A stretch of DNA of 64,000 nucleotides from Streptomyces sp. NL15-2K (GTDB lineage: Bacteria > Actinomycetota > Actinomycetes > Streptomycetales > Streptomycetaceae), in the NCBI RefSeq assembly GCF_030551255.1, contig NZ_CP130630.1:10663001-10727000 (forward strand), in the 5' to 3' direction. The notes beneath the pieces were generated by a model, which was given only the letters and a program-made list of their open reading frames with translations, was not told the DNA's origin and did not search any database. Positions 1 to 8,562 of the stretch are shown here, in pieces (the stretch's first letter is position 1; the number at the start of each line of letters is the position of its first letter). The position numbers and the translations under genes were made by a program.

Positions 1-184
1 CGGCCAGCCCCGCCTCCTCCAGCGCCCGCTCCGCCTCGGCCAGCACCGCGGGCGGGACCACGGGTGGTCGGCCGGCACCCGGCGGGCCGGGCGCGACGTC
101 GAACGAAGCCCGGACCGTGTGCAACAGGCGCAGATAGGCCTGGACGGCGGTGCGCTCACGGTCGGTGAGTACAGCGGTGTGCAT
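1..184 (-). CDS. Hypothetical protein, N-terminal part only
   Basis: An open frame runs from ATG at 184 off the left edge of the window, 61 codons without a stop, with strongly GC-biased third positions. A good ribosome binding site (GGGGAG) lies about 8 bases before the ATG. The visible protein begins MHTAVLTDRERTAVQAYLRL, is helical in character, and has a proline-rich linker around residues 32-46. I do not recognise the family. It is divergent from the alpha/beta hydrolase gene, so the 219 bases between them probably hold promoters for both. Confidence 0.6.
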   Translation of the reverse strand, partial: MHTAVLTDRERTAVQAYLRLLHTVRASFDVAPGPPGAGRPPVVPPAVLAEAERALEEAGLA

Positions 185-403
185 CGGGCGGTTCTCCCCA
201 CGTCGGTCTGTGCTGTCACACCCCCACAGGGCGGTGCACTTCCAGCTTGCCGCCCACCACTGACAATCGGGCCTCGCTCCGCGTCCGTTCGCCCGCTTAG
301 CGGAGGGGAAACCTCACCGAAATCCACGGGAGGAATGCGCACCTACGCTGGAAGGAAGGCTTCCGGCCGCCCACCGCGGCCACCGGAACAGGAGGCGAAA
401 CGC

Positions 404-1447
404 GTGGTCGACGCCCCACGACGGCGCCCGGCGGGCCCCGTACGGCTGCGCCCGGTGGGCGACGCGGAACTCCAGCTGAAGTACCGCGTCGTGCACGGCT
501 ACCGCCGCGCCTACCGCATGGCCGGCCAGGGCCCGGCCCTCGTCCTCATCCACGGCATCGGCGACTCCTCGGCGACCTGGGCCGAACTCATCCCCGACCT
601 CGCCCGCACCCACACCGTGATCGCCCCCGACCTCCTCGGCCACGGCGCCTCCGACAAACCCCGCGCCGACTACTCGGTGGCCGCCTACGCCAACGGCGTG
701 CGCGACCTGCTCACCACCCTCGGCATCGAATCGGCCACCCTGGTCGGGCACTCCCTCGGCGGAGGCGTGGCGATGCAGTTCGCGTATCAGTTCCCCGAGC
801 GCACCGAGCGGCTCATCCTGGTCAGCGCGGGCGGCGTGGGCCGCGAGGTCAACCCCGTCCTACGACTGGTCTCGCTGCCCGGCGCCCATCTGATGCTGTC
901 CGCGCTGCGCCTGCCCGGCATGCGCCTCCAAGTAGGCCTCGCCACACAATTGATGAAGCTCCTCGACACCGACCTCGGGCAGGACGCCCCCGAACTGCTC
1001 ACCCTCGTCGACGCACTCCCCGACGAGACCGCGCGCAACGCCTTCATCCGCACCCTGCGCGCGGTCGTCGACTGGCGTGGCCAGGTCGTGACCATGCTCG
1101 ACCGCTGCTACCTCACCGAGGGCATGCCGACCATGCTGTTGTGGGGCGACCGGGACAGCGTGGTGCCCGTACGTCACGCGTACGGGGCGCACGAGGCGAT
1201 GCCGGGCAGCCGGCTGGAGATCTTCGAGGGCGCGGGGCACTTTCCGTTCCACAGCGACCCGGGGCGGTTCGTCGCCCTGGTGGAGGAGTTCACCGCCGGT
1301 ACGGCCGCTGCCGACTGGAGCCGGGAACACTGGCGGGACTTGCTGCGGGAGGGGCGGCCGGGGACGGCGGAGGGCCGGGCCGACGCTGCTCACAGCCGTG
1401 CGATCGAGCGTGATTTTCGTGAGGCCAGCGAACGCAGCGCGACGTGA
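404..1447 (+). CDS. Alpha/beta hydrolase
   Basis: A 347-residue single-domain alpha/beta hydrolase, probably cytosolic because no signal peptide is visible. The oxyanion motif HGIG follows the first core strand, the nucleophile elbow GHSLGG places the catalytic serine at about residue 117, the acid is probably in LLWGDRDS, and the histidine is in GAGHFPFHSDP. GTG at 404 is chosen because GGAGG lies 8 bases before it; an in-frame ATG at 335 has only a poorly spaced site. The C-terminal 60 residues are charged and lie beyond the fold. The substrate cannot be read from sequence; esterase, epoxide-hydrolase-like or C-C hydrolase activity are all possible. It is convergent with the metallopeptidase gene. 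Confidence 0.85.
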   Translation: MVDAPRRRPAGPVRLRPVGDAELQLKYRVVHGYRRAYRMAGQGPALVLIHGIGDSSATWAELIPDLARTHTVIAPDLLGHGASDKPRADYSVAAYANGVRDLLTTLGIESATLVGHSLGGGVAMQFAYQFPERTERLILVSAGGVGREVNPVLRLVSLPGAHLMLSALRLPGMRLQVGLATQLMKLLDTDLGQDAPELLTLVDALPDETARNAFIRTLRAVVDWRGQVVTMLDRCYLTEGMPTMLLWGDRDSVVPVRHAYGAHEAMPGSRLEIFEGAGHFPFHSDPGRFVALVEEFTAGTAAADWSREHWRDLLREGRPGTAEGRADAAHSRAIERDFREASERSAT

Positions 1448-1487
1448 GTCGCTCGATGGCTCGGTCCCCTACGGGGCAAGCCGTCGG

Positions 1488-2039
1488 TCAACCCTGCTGT
1501 GATCCCAAGTACCCCAGCGACGCCTCGATCCTGCCCGCCAGGTGATCGCGCTGCACCGGGCCCCGCGACGAAGAACCGGCCAACCACGCACGGCACTTGC
1601 TGGCCAGAAGGAGGCCGAAGGTCTCCGCCTCCTTCTCGTCGGCCTGGTCGAAGCGGGTGCGGGCGGCGACCTTCAGTACCGTCGCCTGGAGGTCCGCCTC
1701 GTCGTTCAGCAGGCGGGCGGCGACCGCGGCGCCCTCCACGTGGTGGCTGCAGTGCCCGGCCTTCATGTGCCACAACTCGTGGCCGAGGATCACCAACTGG
1801 TGGTCGGGGGTGGTGCGTTCCTCGATGACGACGAGGTCCTGCTCGGCCATGTCGAGCCACAGCCCGCTGGCCGTGCCGGGCGGGAAGGCGGCCGTACGGA
1901 AGTGCACGGGGCGGCCGCGGCGTCTGCTCATCGCGTCGCACAGGGCGCCGTACAGGTCCTCGGGCCGTGCCGGGGCGGCGAGGGTCAGCTCCGCGACCAG
2001 CTCGCCGCACAGGCGGCGCATTTCCTTACCGATGCCCAC
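1488..2039 (-). CDS. ImmA/IrrE-type zinc metallopeptidase
   Basis: A 183-residue protein with a clear HELWH zinc-protease motif at residues 87-91, followed by a helix rich in Glu and Asp (NDEADLQAT) that could supply the third metal ligand, as in ImmA/IrrE (DUF955) enzymes. These proteases usually cleave or inactivate a partner XRE repressor. The gene starts with GTG 14 bases after the stop of the XRE gene, with GGGGGAG just before it, so the two form one transcript. An earlier start at 2099 would overlap the regulator by 46 bases and lacks a good binding site. The cognate substrate is inferred to be the adjacent regulator, not shown. Confidence 0.8.
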   Translation of the reverse strand: MGIGKEMRRLCGELVAELTLAAPARPEDLYGALCDAMSRRRGRPVHFRTAAFPPGTASGLWLDMAEQDLVVIEERTTPDHQLVILGHELWHMKAGHCSHHVEGAAVAARLLNDEADLQATVLKVAARTRFDQADEKEAETFGLLLASKCRAWLAGSSSRGPVQRDHLAGRIEASLGYLGSQQG

Positions 2040-2053
2040 AGTTCTCCCCCGGA

Positions 2054-2704
2054 TCAGGACTCGGGCCGCTTGACGCTCTCCAGGAGCATGTCCAGCCACT
2101 CCGCCACCTTGTCGCGGTGCTGGTCGGTGGGCAACTGCGCGGCCCGCCAGGCGATCCCGCGAACGCCGTGGTCCTGCAGCAGCCGTTCCAGCGGATCGTC
2201 GGCGGCCGCGGCCGCCTCCCGCTCGGCGAGCCTTTGCAGGAGGTCCTGCTCGGCGCGCTGGAGGGCGCCCGCGAGCGCCTCGGGGTCCTCCGCCGTGAGG
2301 AATCCGGCGTGCACCCGGAAGAACCGCTGGATGGCGTCGCAGTGCTCCATGGTGGGGCGGCGGTCGCCGTTGATGAGCGCGCCGGCCTGCTGCCGGGACA
2401 TGCCGGCGCCGTCGGCGATCTCCTGCTGGGTGTACTTGCGCCCGTTGGGCTTGAGGCGGGTGCGGCGCAGCATGTCCAGGCGTTGCAGGAACCGGGCCTG
2501 GACGTCCGGTTCGCCCGCCGGGCGGCCGCTCAGCAGCGCCTTGACGACGGGCTCGGGCACGCCGGAGGCCACGGACAGGCGGCCGGTGTCGAAGACCTCG
2601 GCGTGCGGCACGCCGAGCCGGTCGGCGAGTGCGGCGACGCGGGCGACGACGGACGGCAGTACCGTCGACGCCGCCTCGCCCGGAGACTCGAAGCCATCCG
2701 ACAC
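2054..2704 (-). CDS. XRE-family regulator paired with the metallopeptidase
   Basis: A 216-residue protein with a helix-turn-helix in its central part (YTQQEIADGAGMSRQQAGAL, followed by INGDRRPT), flanked by an N-terminal helical segment and a C-terminal Ala/Glu-rich segment. GTG at 2704 is chosen over an upstream ATG because AGGAG lies 8 bases before it. Pairing of an XRE repressor with an ImmA/IrrE protease is a common actinomycete arrangement in which proteolysis lifts repression. Its targets may include itself and the divergent MmyB-like gene, since an inverted repeat lies between them. Confidence 0.82.
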   Translation of the reverse strand: MSDGFESPGEAASTVLPSVVARVAALADRLGVPHAEVFDTGRLSVASGVPEPVVKALLSGRPAGEPDVQARFLQRLDMLRRTRLKPNGRKYTQQEIADGAGMSRQQAGALINGDRRPTMEHCDAIQRFFRVHAGFLTAEDPEALAGALQRAEQDLLQRLAEREAAAAADDPLERLLQDHGVRGIAWRAAQLPTDQHRDKVAEWLDMLLESVKRPES

Positions 2705-2815
2705 CGACAGATCTCCTACGTTTCTCACTGGCTTCTCACAAGCGGGTTGCCGTGAACTTCCCGGAGCGTAGCCGGTTGTTCGAACTCACATCCAGGTCTC
2801 GCCACAACTGTGGCC

Positions 2816-2843
2816 CATTTCAGCCGTCAACAGCCGTGAAATG
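2816..2843. promoter_or_regulatory. Inverted repeat in the XRE / MmyB-like divergent region
   Basis: Arms CATTTCA and TGAAATG are perfect complements separated by 14 bases; the spacer itself holds two copies of GCCG. It sits about 110 bases from each flanking start codon. It is a plausible operator for the XRE regulator, but only the symmetry supports this. Confidence 0.3.
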
Positions 2844-2928
2844 CCACGATAGTTGACACGGCTCGAGTCGGGGCATCAGGATCAAGGCGCCGCGTGAAGG
2901 CCGCATAGGCAAGAGGGGTGACCTCCCG

Positions 2929-3600
2929 ATGGCATATCAGGCAGGTGGGCAGCGGTCGGAACCGCGGCCCGTCCCCGAGAGTCTCGAGGCCCAGGCGTAT
3001 CTGCAGGACTACGCCACCCTCCTGGAGTCCGTCCCCTTCCCGTCCCTCGTTCTCGACCACCGCTGGGACGTCGTCCTGGCCAACACCGCTTTCGAGTCAC
3101 TTTTCCGTGGTGTGGGCCCTCACCCGACGGCCATGCCGGGCGACAACTTCCTGAGGTTCGTCCTGTTCCACCCCGACGCGAGCACGGTCCTCGGTGAGCA
3201 CGAGTCGCGCTGGTGCCTGCCGATGCTGGCGCACTTCGCCGCCGCCGTGGAGCGGCACGGCCACGATCACGGGCTGCAGTCGATCCGCCGGGACATTGCC
3301 CAGGACCCGATCATGGAGGCCGCCTACCGGCACGGCCTGCCGCACTGGATCCGCGCGGTCGGCGAGCAGGGCGTCGAGCACGACGGCGCCGTCCGTCCGC
3401 TGCTGCATCCCGACCCGCGCTGGGGCGCCACCGACTGCCGGGTCGTCGACGAGACGCCCAGGACCCTGCGGGACATGGGCTACACCCGGCTGACGCTGGT
3501 GCTGCGCGCCGCGCGTCGCCCCTCGCCCGCCCGGCGGCGGACCGTCCGCCCCCGCCGCGTGGCGAGCCACCTCAGCGTGGTGTCCGCGTCCGAGGCCTGA
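2929..3600 (+). CDS. MmyB-like ligand-binding domain protein without HTH
   Basis: A 223-residue protein matching the C-terminal, PAS-like ligand-binding half of MmyB-type regulators (pattern YATLLESVPFPSLVLDHRWD, then VVLANTAFESLF). Full-length relatives carry an N-terminal XRE helix-turn-helix, but here the first 25 residues are a short unstructured leader and no HTH can be seen, so it may sense a ligand and act through another protein. ATG at 2929 follows AGAGGGG. The C terminus is very Arg-rich (residues about 192-210). It is divergent from an XRE regulator, an obvious candidate partner. Confidence 0.72.
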   Translation: MAYQAGGQRSEPRPVPESLEAQAYLQDYATLLESVPFPSLVLDHRWDVVLANTAFESLFRGVGPHPTAMPGDNFLRFVLFHPDASTVLGEHESRWCLPMLAHFAAAVERHGHDHGLQSIRRDIAQDPIMEAAYRHGLPHWIRAVGEQGVEHDGAVRPLLHPDPRWGATDCRVVDETPRTLRDMGYTRLTLVLRAARRPSPARRRTVRPRRVASHLSVVSASEA

Positions 3601-3602
3601 CA

Positions 3603-3635
3603 GGCACCGTCGGCGTTCAGGTCGCCGACGGCGCC
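3603..3635 (+). terminator. Hairpin terminator after MmyB-like gene
   Basis: A 9-bp perfect stem (CCGTCGGCG with CGCCGACGG), extended by three more pairs past one mismatch, with a 7-base loop. It begins just after the stop codon at 3600. There is no strong T run, as is usual in Streptomyces. Confidence 0.6.
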
Positions 3636-3725
3636 TTGTCGGCAACCCACCATTTCGAGCCGCCTCTTCAACCCATCTCTTCCGTTCGGGTCTTCCGGCG
3701 TCGGCGGCATTCCGCGCGCCAGAGG

Positions 3726-3745
3726 TATGTGACATAGTACTGACG
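3726..3745 (+). promoter_or_regulatory. Candidate promoter and GntR operator of the hydroxyproline operon
   Basis: TATGTGACATA (3726-3736) is a perfect odd-centred palindrome and overlaps a possible -10 box, TAGTAC (3735-3740). The GTG start at 3745 has no Shine-Dalgarno sequence in the preceding 20 bases, which fits a leaderless transcript starting at or near 3745. FadR-type GntR regulators bind TGT/ACA-type palindromes, so the GntR gene at the end of the cluster is the natural candidate. This is inference from position and symmetry. Confidence 0.4.
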
Positions 3746-4896
3746 TGAGCGAGCGACTGACCTGCGACGTCGTGGTCGTCGGAGCCGGAATGGTGGGCGC
3801 CGCCTGCGCCTTGTACGCGGCCCGGGCGGGGCTCGACGCCACCGTGGTCGACCGCGGCTCCGTGGCCGGCGGCACGACCGGCGCCGGTGAGGGCAACCTC
3901 CTCGTCTCCGACAAGGAGCCGGGGCCCGAACTCGACCTCGCCCTGCTGTCCGGTCGTCTGTGGGAGGAACTCGCGGGGGACTACGGCGAGATCTTCGAGT
4001 ACGAGGCCAAGGGTGGCGTCGTGGTCGCCTCGACCTCCGACGGGCTCACGGCCCTCGAGCGGTTCGCCGACGGGCAGCGTGCCGCAGGAGTGGTGGCGGA
4101 CACGGTCACGGGCGGCGACCTGTACGACCTCGAACCCCATCTCGCCCCGGGCCTGCCGGGCGGCGTGCACTACCCGCAGGACAGCCAGGTCATGCCCGCC
4201 CTGGCCGCCGCCCACCTGCTGAAGGCCTCCGGCGCGCGCCTGCTCACCGGCCGGACCGTGACGGAGGTGCTGCGCACGGCGGACGGGGCGGTGCGCGGCG
4301 TCCGTACGGACCGGGGCGACCTGCACGCCCCGGCGGTCATCAACGCGGCCGGCACCTGGGGCGCCGAGCTCGCCGCACGCGCGGGAACCTCCCTGCCCGT
4401 CCTGCCCCGGCGCGGCTTCGTCCTGGTCACCGAGCCGCTTCCGCGCCTGGTCCGCCACAAGGTGTACGCCGCCGACTACGTCGCCGACGTGGCCAGCGAC
4501 TCGGCCGCGCTGCAGACCTCGCCGGTCGTGGAGGGGACGGCGGCGGGCCCGATCCTGATCGGCGCGAGCCGTGAACGGGTCGGCTTCGACCGGACCTTCT
4601 CGCTGCCGGCGGTACGGGCCCTGGCGGCCGGCGCGACCCGGCTGTTCCCCTTCCTGGCCGACGTCCACGCCCTGCGCTCCTACCTCGGCTTCCGCCCGTA
4701 CATGCCCGACCACCTGCCCGCCATCGGCCCCGATCCCCGCGTACCCGGGCTCTTCCACGCCTGCGGGCACGAGGGCGCGGGCATCGGACTGGCCACCGGC
4801 ACCGGGCATCTGATCGCGCAGGCGCTGACCGCGAAGACGCCCGACCTGGACCTGGCGCCGTTCCGGCCCGACCGTTTCCCCGAGGAGGCCGCGTGA
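3745..4896 (+). CDS. D-hydroxyproline dehydrogenase, FAD (DAAO-like) subunit
   Basis: A 383-residue FAD-dependent oxidoreductase of the D-amino-acid oxidase/sarcosine oxidase beta family. The Rossmann FAD motif VVVVGAGMVGAACALYAARAG is at about residues 8-28, and the C-terminal FAD segment CGHEGAGIGLATGTGHL is clear. In bacterial hydroxyproline pathways such a subunit joins a small 2Fe-2S protein and an FAD/NAD subunit to oxidise cis-4-hydroxy-D-proline, the product of the epimerase, to pyrroline-4-hydroxy-2-carboxylate. Both partner subunits follow directly, the next gene overlapping by four bases (GTGA). Start GTG at 3745; the transcript is probably leaderless. D-proline or another secondary amine remains possible as substrate. 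Confidence 0.82.
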   Translation: MSERLTCDVVVVGAGMVGAACALYAARAGLDATVVDRGSVAGGTTGAGEGNLLVSDKEPGPELDLALLSGRLWEELAGDYGEIFEYEAKGGVVVASTSDGLTALERFADGQRAAGVVADTVTGGDLYDLEPHLAPGLPGGVHYPQDSQVMPALAAAHLLKASGARLLTGRTVTEVLRTADGAVRGVRTDRGDLHAPAVINAAGTWGAELAARAGTSLPVLPRRGFVLVTEPLPRLVRHKVYAADYVADVASDSAALQTSPVVEGTAAGPILIGASRERVGFDRTFSLPAVRALAAGATRLFPFLADVHALRSYLGFRPYMPDHLPAIGPDPRVPGLFHACGHEGAGIGLATGTGHLIAQALTAKTPDLDLAPFRPDRFPEEAA

Positions 4897-5195
4897 CATC
4901 CCCCCTGGACCTCGCCGGGGCCGAGCCGGGCCCCGCCTTCACGATCACCCTGGACGGTCGTACGGTCGGGGCGCTGCCCGGCCAGACGGTCGCCGCCGCG
5001 CTCTGGGCGGCCGGAGTCACCTCCTGGCGCACCACCCGCGGCGATCAGCGTCCGCGCGGGATCTTCTGCGGGATCGGCGTCTGCTTCGACTGCCTGGTGA
5101 CCGTCAACGACCGCCCGAACAGACGGGCTTGTCTGGTACCGGTGCGTCCGGGCGACACCATCCGTACGCAGGAGGGGACCGGGCATGGTGAGTGA
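4893..5195 (+). CDS. D-hydroxyproline dehydrogenase, small 2Fe-2S subunit
   Basis: A 100-residue ferredoxin-like subunit. Cysteines in GIFCGIGVCFDC plus a later RACLVPV supply four ligands for a plant-type 2Fe-2S cluster, as in HcnA/LhpE-like subunits of multi-subunit amino acid dehydrogenases. It would carry electrons between the FAD subunits. GTG at 4893 overlaps the upstream stop, and its own stop lies 11 bases inside the next gene, so the three subunits are translationally coupled. Confidence 0.82.
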   Translation: MTSPLDLAGAEPGPAFTITLDGRTVGALPGQTVAAALWAAGVTSWRTTRGDQRPRGIFCGIGVCFDCLVTVNDRPNRRACLVPVRPGDTIRTQEGTGHGE

Positions 5196-6609
5196 GCGAC
5201 CGCGGCTCGCGGTGGTCGGCGCGGGGCCGGCCGGTCTCGCCGCGACCGTCGCCGCGGCTGCCCGGGGGGTCCGGGTCACCTTGCTCGACTCGGCCGAACA
5301 GGCGGGCGGACAGTTCTACCGGCAGCCCGCCGCCGCACTGCGCGCCGCGCGCCCGCAGGCACTGCACCACCAGTGGCGAACCTGGGAGCGGCTGCGGGAC
5401 GCGCTGGGGGCCCACGTGCGGGCAGGCGCCGTACGGCACTTGACGGATCATCACGTCTGGCTCGTCGAGCGAGGTGAGCGGCGGGGCGAGGGCTTCACCG
5501 TGCACGCTCTGCTCGGCCCCGAGCAGGAGGAGCCGGTCGAGGTGCGCGCCGACGCCGTGCTCCTCGCCACCGGCGGCTACGAGAAGGTGCTGCCCTTCCC
5601 CGGCTGGACCCTCCCCGGCGTCATCACCGCGGGCGGGGCCCAGGCCATGCTCAAGGGCGCCCTCGCGGTGTCCGGGCGGACCGCCGTGGTCGCCGGGACC
5701 GGGCCCCTGCTGCTGCCGGTGGCCGCCGGGCTCGCCGCGGCCGGGGTCGAGATCGCCGCACTCGTCGAGTCCGCCGAGCCGCGCGCGTTCCTACGGCGAG
5801 CCCGCGCGCTCGCCGCGCGGCCGGAAAAGGTCGCCGAAGGCGCCGGATACGCGGCCCGGCTGCTGCGGCACCGCGTGCGCACCCTCGTCCGCCACACCGT
5901 GGTCGAGGCACACGGCACCGAGCGGCTGGAGGCGGTGACCGTCGCCGCGCTCGACGGCGTGGGGCGCGTCAGGCCCGGCACCGGGCGCCGTATCCCCTGC
6001 GACACCCTCGCCGTCGGCCACGGCATGCTGCCGCACACCGATCTGGCCGAGACCCTCGGCTGCCGTATCGACGGCTCGGACGTCCACGTGGACGGGGAAC
6101 AGCGCACCGACGTTCCCGGTGTCTGGGCGGCGGGTGAGGCCACCGGCATCGGCGGGGCGGCCCTCGCGCTCGCCGAGGGGCACATCGCCGGGCGCTCCGC
6201 CGCCGCGCGGCTGCACGGAGCCGAACCCGACCGACGGGAGTGGGCCGCGGCCGCGAAGTCCAGGGCCGGCCTGCGGGAGTTCTCCGCCGCGCTCGACACC
6301 GTGTACGCGCCGCCCGCGCACTGGACCGAGCAGATCACCGACGACACCGTCGTCTGCCGCTGCGAGGAGGTCACCGGCGGTGCGGTCCGGGAGGCCGTCG
6401 AGCGACTCGGCGCCGGTGACCTGAGGACCGTGAAGCTGCTGACGCGGGCCGGGATGGGCTGGTGCCAGGGACGGGTGTGCGGGCCCGCGGTGGCCGGACT
6501 CGCCGGCTGCGAGCCCACCTCGTCGCGGCGGCCGTTCGCACGGCCCGTGCCGCTCGGCGTCCTTGCCGAGGGCGCTGCCCGACAGCCCACAGAGAGAGGA
6601 CTCTCATGA
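5185..6609 (+). CDS. D-hydroxyproline dehydrogenase, FAD/NAD subunit with BFD-like domain
   Basis: A 474-residue HcnB-like subunit. An N-terminal FAD-binding motif (AVVGAGPAGLAATVAAAARG) and a central second dinucleotide motif (VVAGTGPLLLPVAAGLAAAG) mark a pyridine-nucleotide-disulfide oxidoreductase fold. The C-terminal about 80 residues form a BFD-like 2Fe-2S domain with cysteines in VVCRCEEVTGG and GWCQGRVCG. Together with the two preceding genes it forms the alpha-beta-gamma dehydrogenase. ATG at 5185 overlaps the ferredoxin gene and its TGA overlaps the ATG of the following aldolase-family gene. Confidence 0.83.
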   Translation: MVSERPRLAVVGAGPAGLAATVAAAARGVRVTLLDSAEQAGGQFYRQPAAALRAARPQALHHQWRTWERLRDALGAHVRAGAVRHLTDHHVWLVERGERRGEGFTVHALLGPEQEEPVEVRADAVLLATGGYEKVLPFPGWTLPGVITAGGAQAMLKGALAVSGRTAVVAGTGPLLLPVAAGLAAAGVEIAALVESAEPRAFLRRARALAARPEKVAEGAGYAARLLRHRVRTLVRHTVVEAHGTERLEAVTVAALDGVGRVRPGTGRRIPCDTLAVGHGMLPHTDLAETLGCRIDGSDVHVDGEQRTDVPGVWAAGEATGIGGAALALAEGHIAGRSAAARLHGAEPDRREWAAAAKSRAGLREFSAALDTVYAPPAHWTEQITDDTVVCRCEEVTGGAVREAVERLGAGDLRTVKLLTRAGMGWCQGRVCGPAVAGLAGCEPTSSRRPFARPVPLGVLAEGAARQPTERGLS

Positions 6610-7496
6610 CCGACCACCGTCCCTGGCGCGGCGTGCTCGTCGCCACCGCGCTTCCCCTGAACGACGACCTCTCCGTCGACTACGGCAAGTACGCCGAGCA
6701 CTGCGCCTGGCTGGTCGACAACGGCTGCGCCGGCGTCGTACCGAACGGCTCGCTCGGCGAGTACCAGGTGCTCACCCCCGAGGAGCGGGCCAAGGTCGTC
6801 GAGACGGCCGTGGCCGCCATCGGCGGCGCGCGCGTGATGCCCGGCGTCGCCGCCTACGGCTCCGCCGAGGCCCGCCGCTGGGCCGAGCAGGCCCGCGACG
6901 CCGGGTGCGCCGCCGTCATGCTGCTGCCGCCCAACGCCTACCGCGCCGACGAGCGTTCCGTCCTCGCCCACTACGCCGAGGTCGCCGAGGCCGACGTGCC
7001 GATCGTGGCGTACAACAACCCCATCGACACCAAGGTCGACCTGGTGCCGGAGCTGCTCGCCAGGCTGCACGGCGAGGGGTACATCCGTGCGGTCAAGGAG
7101 TTCTCGGGTGACGTCCGCCGCGCCTACCAGCTCGCCGAACTCGCCCCGGAACTGGACCTGTTGATCGGCGCCGACGACGTCCTGCTGGAGCTCGCGCTGG
7201 CCGGAGCCAAGGGCTGGGTGGCCGGCTACCCGAACGCCCTGCCGAAGTCCACCGTCGAGCTGTACCGCGCGGCAGTCGGCGGCGACCTGACCACCGCCAA
7301 GAAGCTCTACGAGCAACTGCACCCGCTGCTGCGCTGGGACTCCAAGGTCGAGTTCGTGCAGGCCATCAAGCTCTCCATGGACATCGTCGGCCGCCACGGG
7401 GGACGCTGCCGTCCGCCGAGGGTGCCGTTGCTCCCTGACCAGGAGGCCACGATCCGCTCCGCCACCGAGAAGGCCGTAGCCGCAGGGCTCGCGTAG
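6606..7496 (+). CDS. DHDPS/NAL-family aldolase, probable pyrroline-4-hydroxy-2-carboxylate deaminase
   Basis: A 296-residue TIM-barrel enzyme of the dihydrodipicolinate synthase/N-acetylneuraminate lyase family. The substrate-binding loop NGSLGEYQVLT and the Schiff-base lysine in RAVKEFSGD are both visible. Its place between the D-hydroxyproline dehydrogenase genes and the epimerase makes deamination of pyrroline-4-hydroxy-2-carboxylate to 2-oxoglutarate semialdehyde the most likely reaction (LhpC role). AGAGAGGA precedes the ATG, which overlaps the upstream stop by four bases. The next step, a semialdehyde dehydrogenase, is not encoded nearby. Confidence 0.85.
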   Translation: MTDHRPWRGVLVATALPLNDDLSVDYGKYAEHCAWLVDNGCAGVVPNGSLGEYQVLTPEERAKVVETAVAAIGGARVMPGVAAYGSAEARRWAEQARDAGCAAVMLLPPNAYRADERSVLAHYAEVAEADVPIVAYNNPIDTKVDLVPELLARLHGEGYIRAVKEFSGDVRRAYQLAELAPELDLLIGADDVLLELALAGAKGWVAGYPNALPKSTVELYRAAVGGDLTTAKKLYEQLHPLLRWDSKVEFVQAIKLSMDIVGRHGGRCRPPRVPLLPDQEATIRSATEKAVAAGLA

Positions 7497-7509
7497 AGGA
7501 GGCTCGACC

Positions 7510-8511
7510 ATGCGCAGCAGACTCGTCCTGCACGCCGTCGACTCGCACACCGAGGGCATGCCCACCCGCGTGATCACCGGCGGCATCGGTACCGTCCCCG
7601 GCGCGACCATGAACGAGCGGCGCCTGTACTTCCGTGAGCACCGCGACGACATCAAACAACTGCTGATGAACGAGCCGCGCGGCCACTCGGCGATGAGCGG
7701 CGCGATCCTCCAGCCGCCCACCCGCCCCGACTGCGACTGGGGCGTCATCTACATCGAGGTCTCCGGCTATCTGCCGATGTGCGGGCACGGCACGATCGGC
7801 GTGGCGACCGTGCTCGTCGAGACCGGCATGGTCGAGGTCGTCGAGCCGGTCACCACCATCCGGCTCGACACCCCGGCCGGCCTGGTCGTCGCCGAGTTGG
7901 CGGTGGAGGACGGCGCCGCCAAGGCGGTCACCCTCAAGAACGTCCCGTCCTTCTCCGTCGGCCTCGACCGCAAGATCACCCTCGCCGACGGACGCACGGT
8001 GACCTACGACCTCGCCTACGGCGGCAACTTCTACGCCATCCTGCCGCTGGAGGAGTTCGGTCTGCCCTTCGACCGCTCCCGCAAGGACGACATCCTCAAG
8101 GCCGGCCTGTCCCTCATGGAGGCGATCAACGCCGAGGACGAACCCGTCCACCCCGAGGACCCCTCCATCCACGGCTGCCACCACGTCCACCTGATCGCAC
8201 CCGGCGCCACCGCCCGCCACTCCCGGCACGCGATGGCGATCCACCCCGGCTGGTTCGACCGCTCGCCCTGCGGTACGGGCACCAGCGCGCGCATGGCGCA
8301 ACTCCACGCGCGTGGCGAACTCCCCCTGCACACCGAGTTCGTGAACGAGTCCTTCATCGGAACCCGGTTCACCGGCCGCCTCCTCGGCACCACCGAGGTC
8401 GCCGGCCGCCCCGCCGTCCTGCCCAGCTTCACCGGCCGCGCCTGGATCACGGGCACCGCGCAGTACCTGCTCGATCCGTCGGACCCGTTCCCGGCGGGCT
8501 TCGTGCTGTAG
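7510..8511 (+). CDS. 4-hydroxyproline epimerase (proline racemase family)
   Basis: A 333-residue member of the proline racemase family. Both catalytic cysteines are present, one in PMCGHGTIG (about residue 93) and one in SPCGTGTSA (about residue 256), so it should epimerise rather than dehydrate; the dehydratase branch has Thr at the first position. With a D-hydroxyproline dehydrogenase in the same operon, conversion of trans-4-hydroxy-L-proline to cis-4-hydroxy-D-proline is the expected role. It follows the aldolase gene after 13 bases with GAGGAGG before the ATG. Proline racemase activity cannot be excluded from sequence alone. Confidence 0.88.
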   Translation: MRSRLVLHAVDSHTEGMPTRVITGGIGTVPGATMNERRLYFREHRDDIKQLLMNEPRGHSAMSGAILQPPTRPDCDWGVIYIEVSGYLPMCGHGTIGVATVLVETGMVEVVEPVTTIRLDTPAGLVVAELAVEDGAAKAVTLKNVPSFSVGLDRKITLADGRTVTYDLAYGGNFYAILPLEEFGLPFDRSRKDDILKAGLSLMEAINAEDEPVHPEDPSIHGCHHVHLIAPGATARHSRHAMAIHPGWFDRSPCGTGTSARMAQLHARGELPLHTEFVNESFIGTRFTGRLLGTTEVAGRPAVLPSFTGRAWITGTAQYLLDPSDPFPAGFVL

Positions 8512-8562
8512 GCGGCTCGGGCGGCTCCCACAATGACCGGTGACCGAAGGAGAACGAACGTC

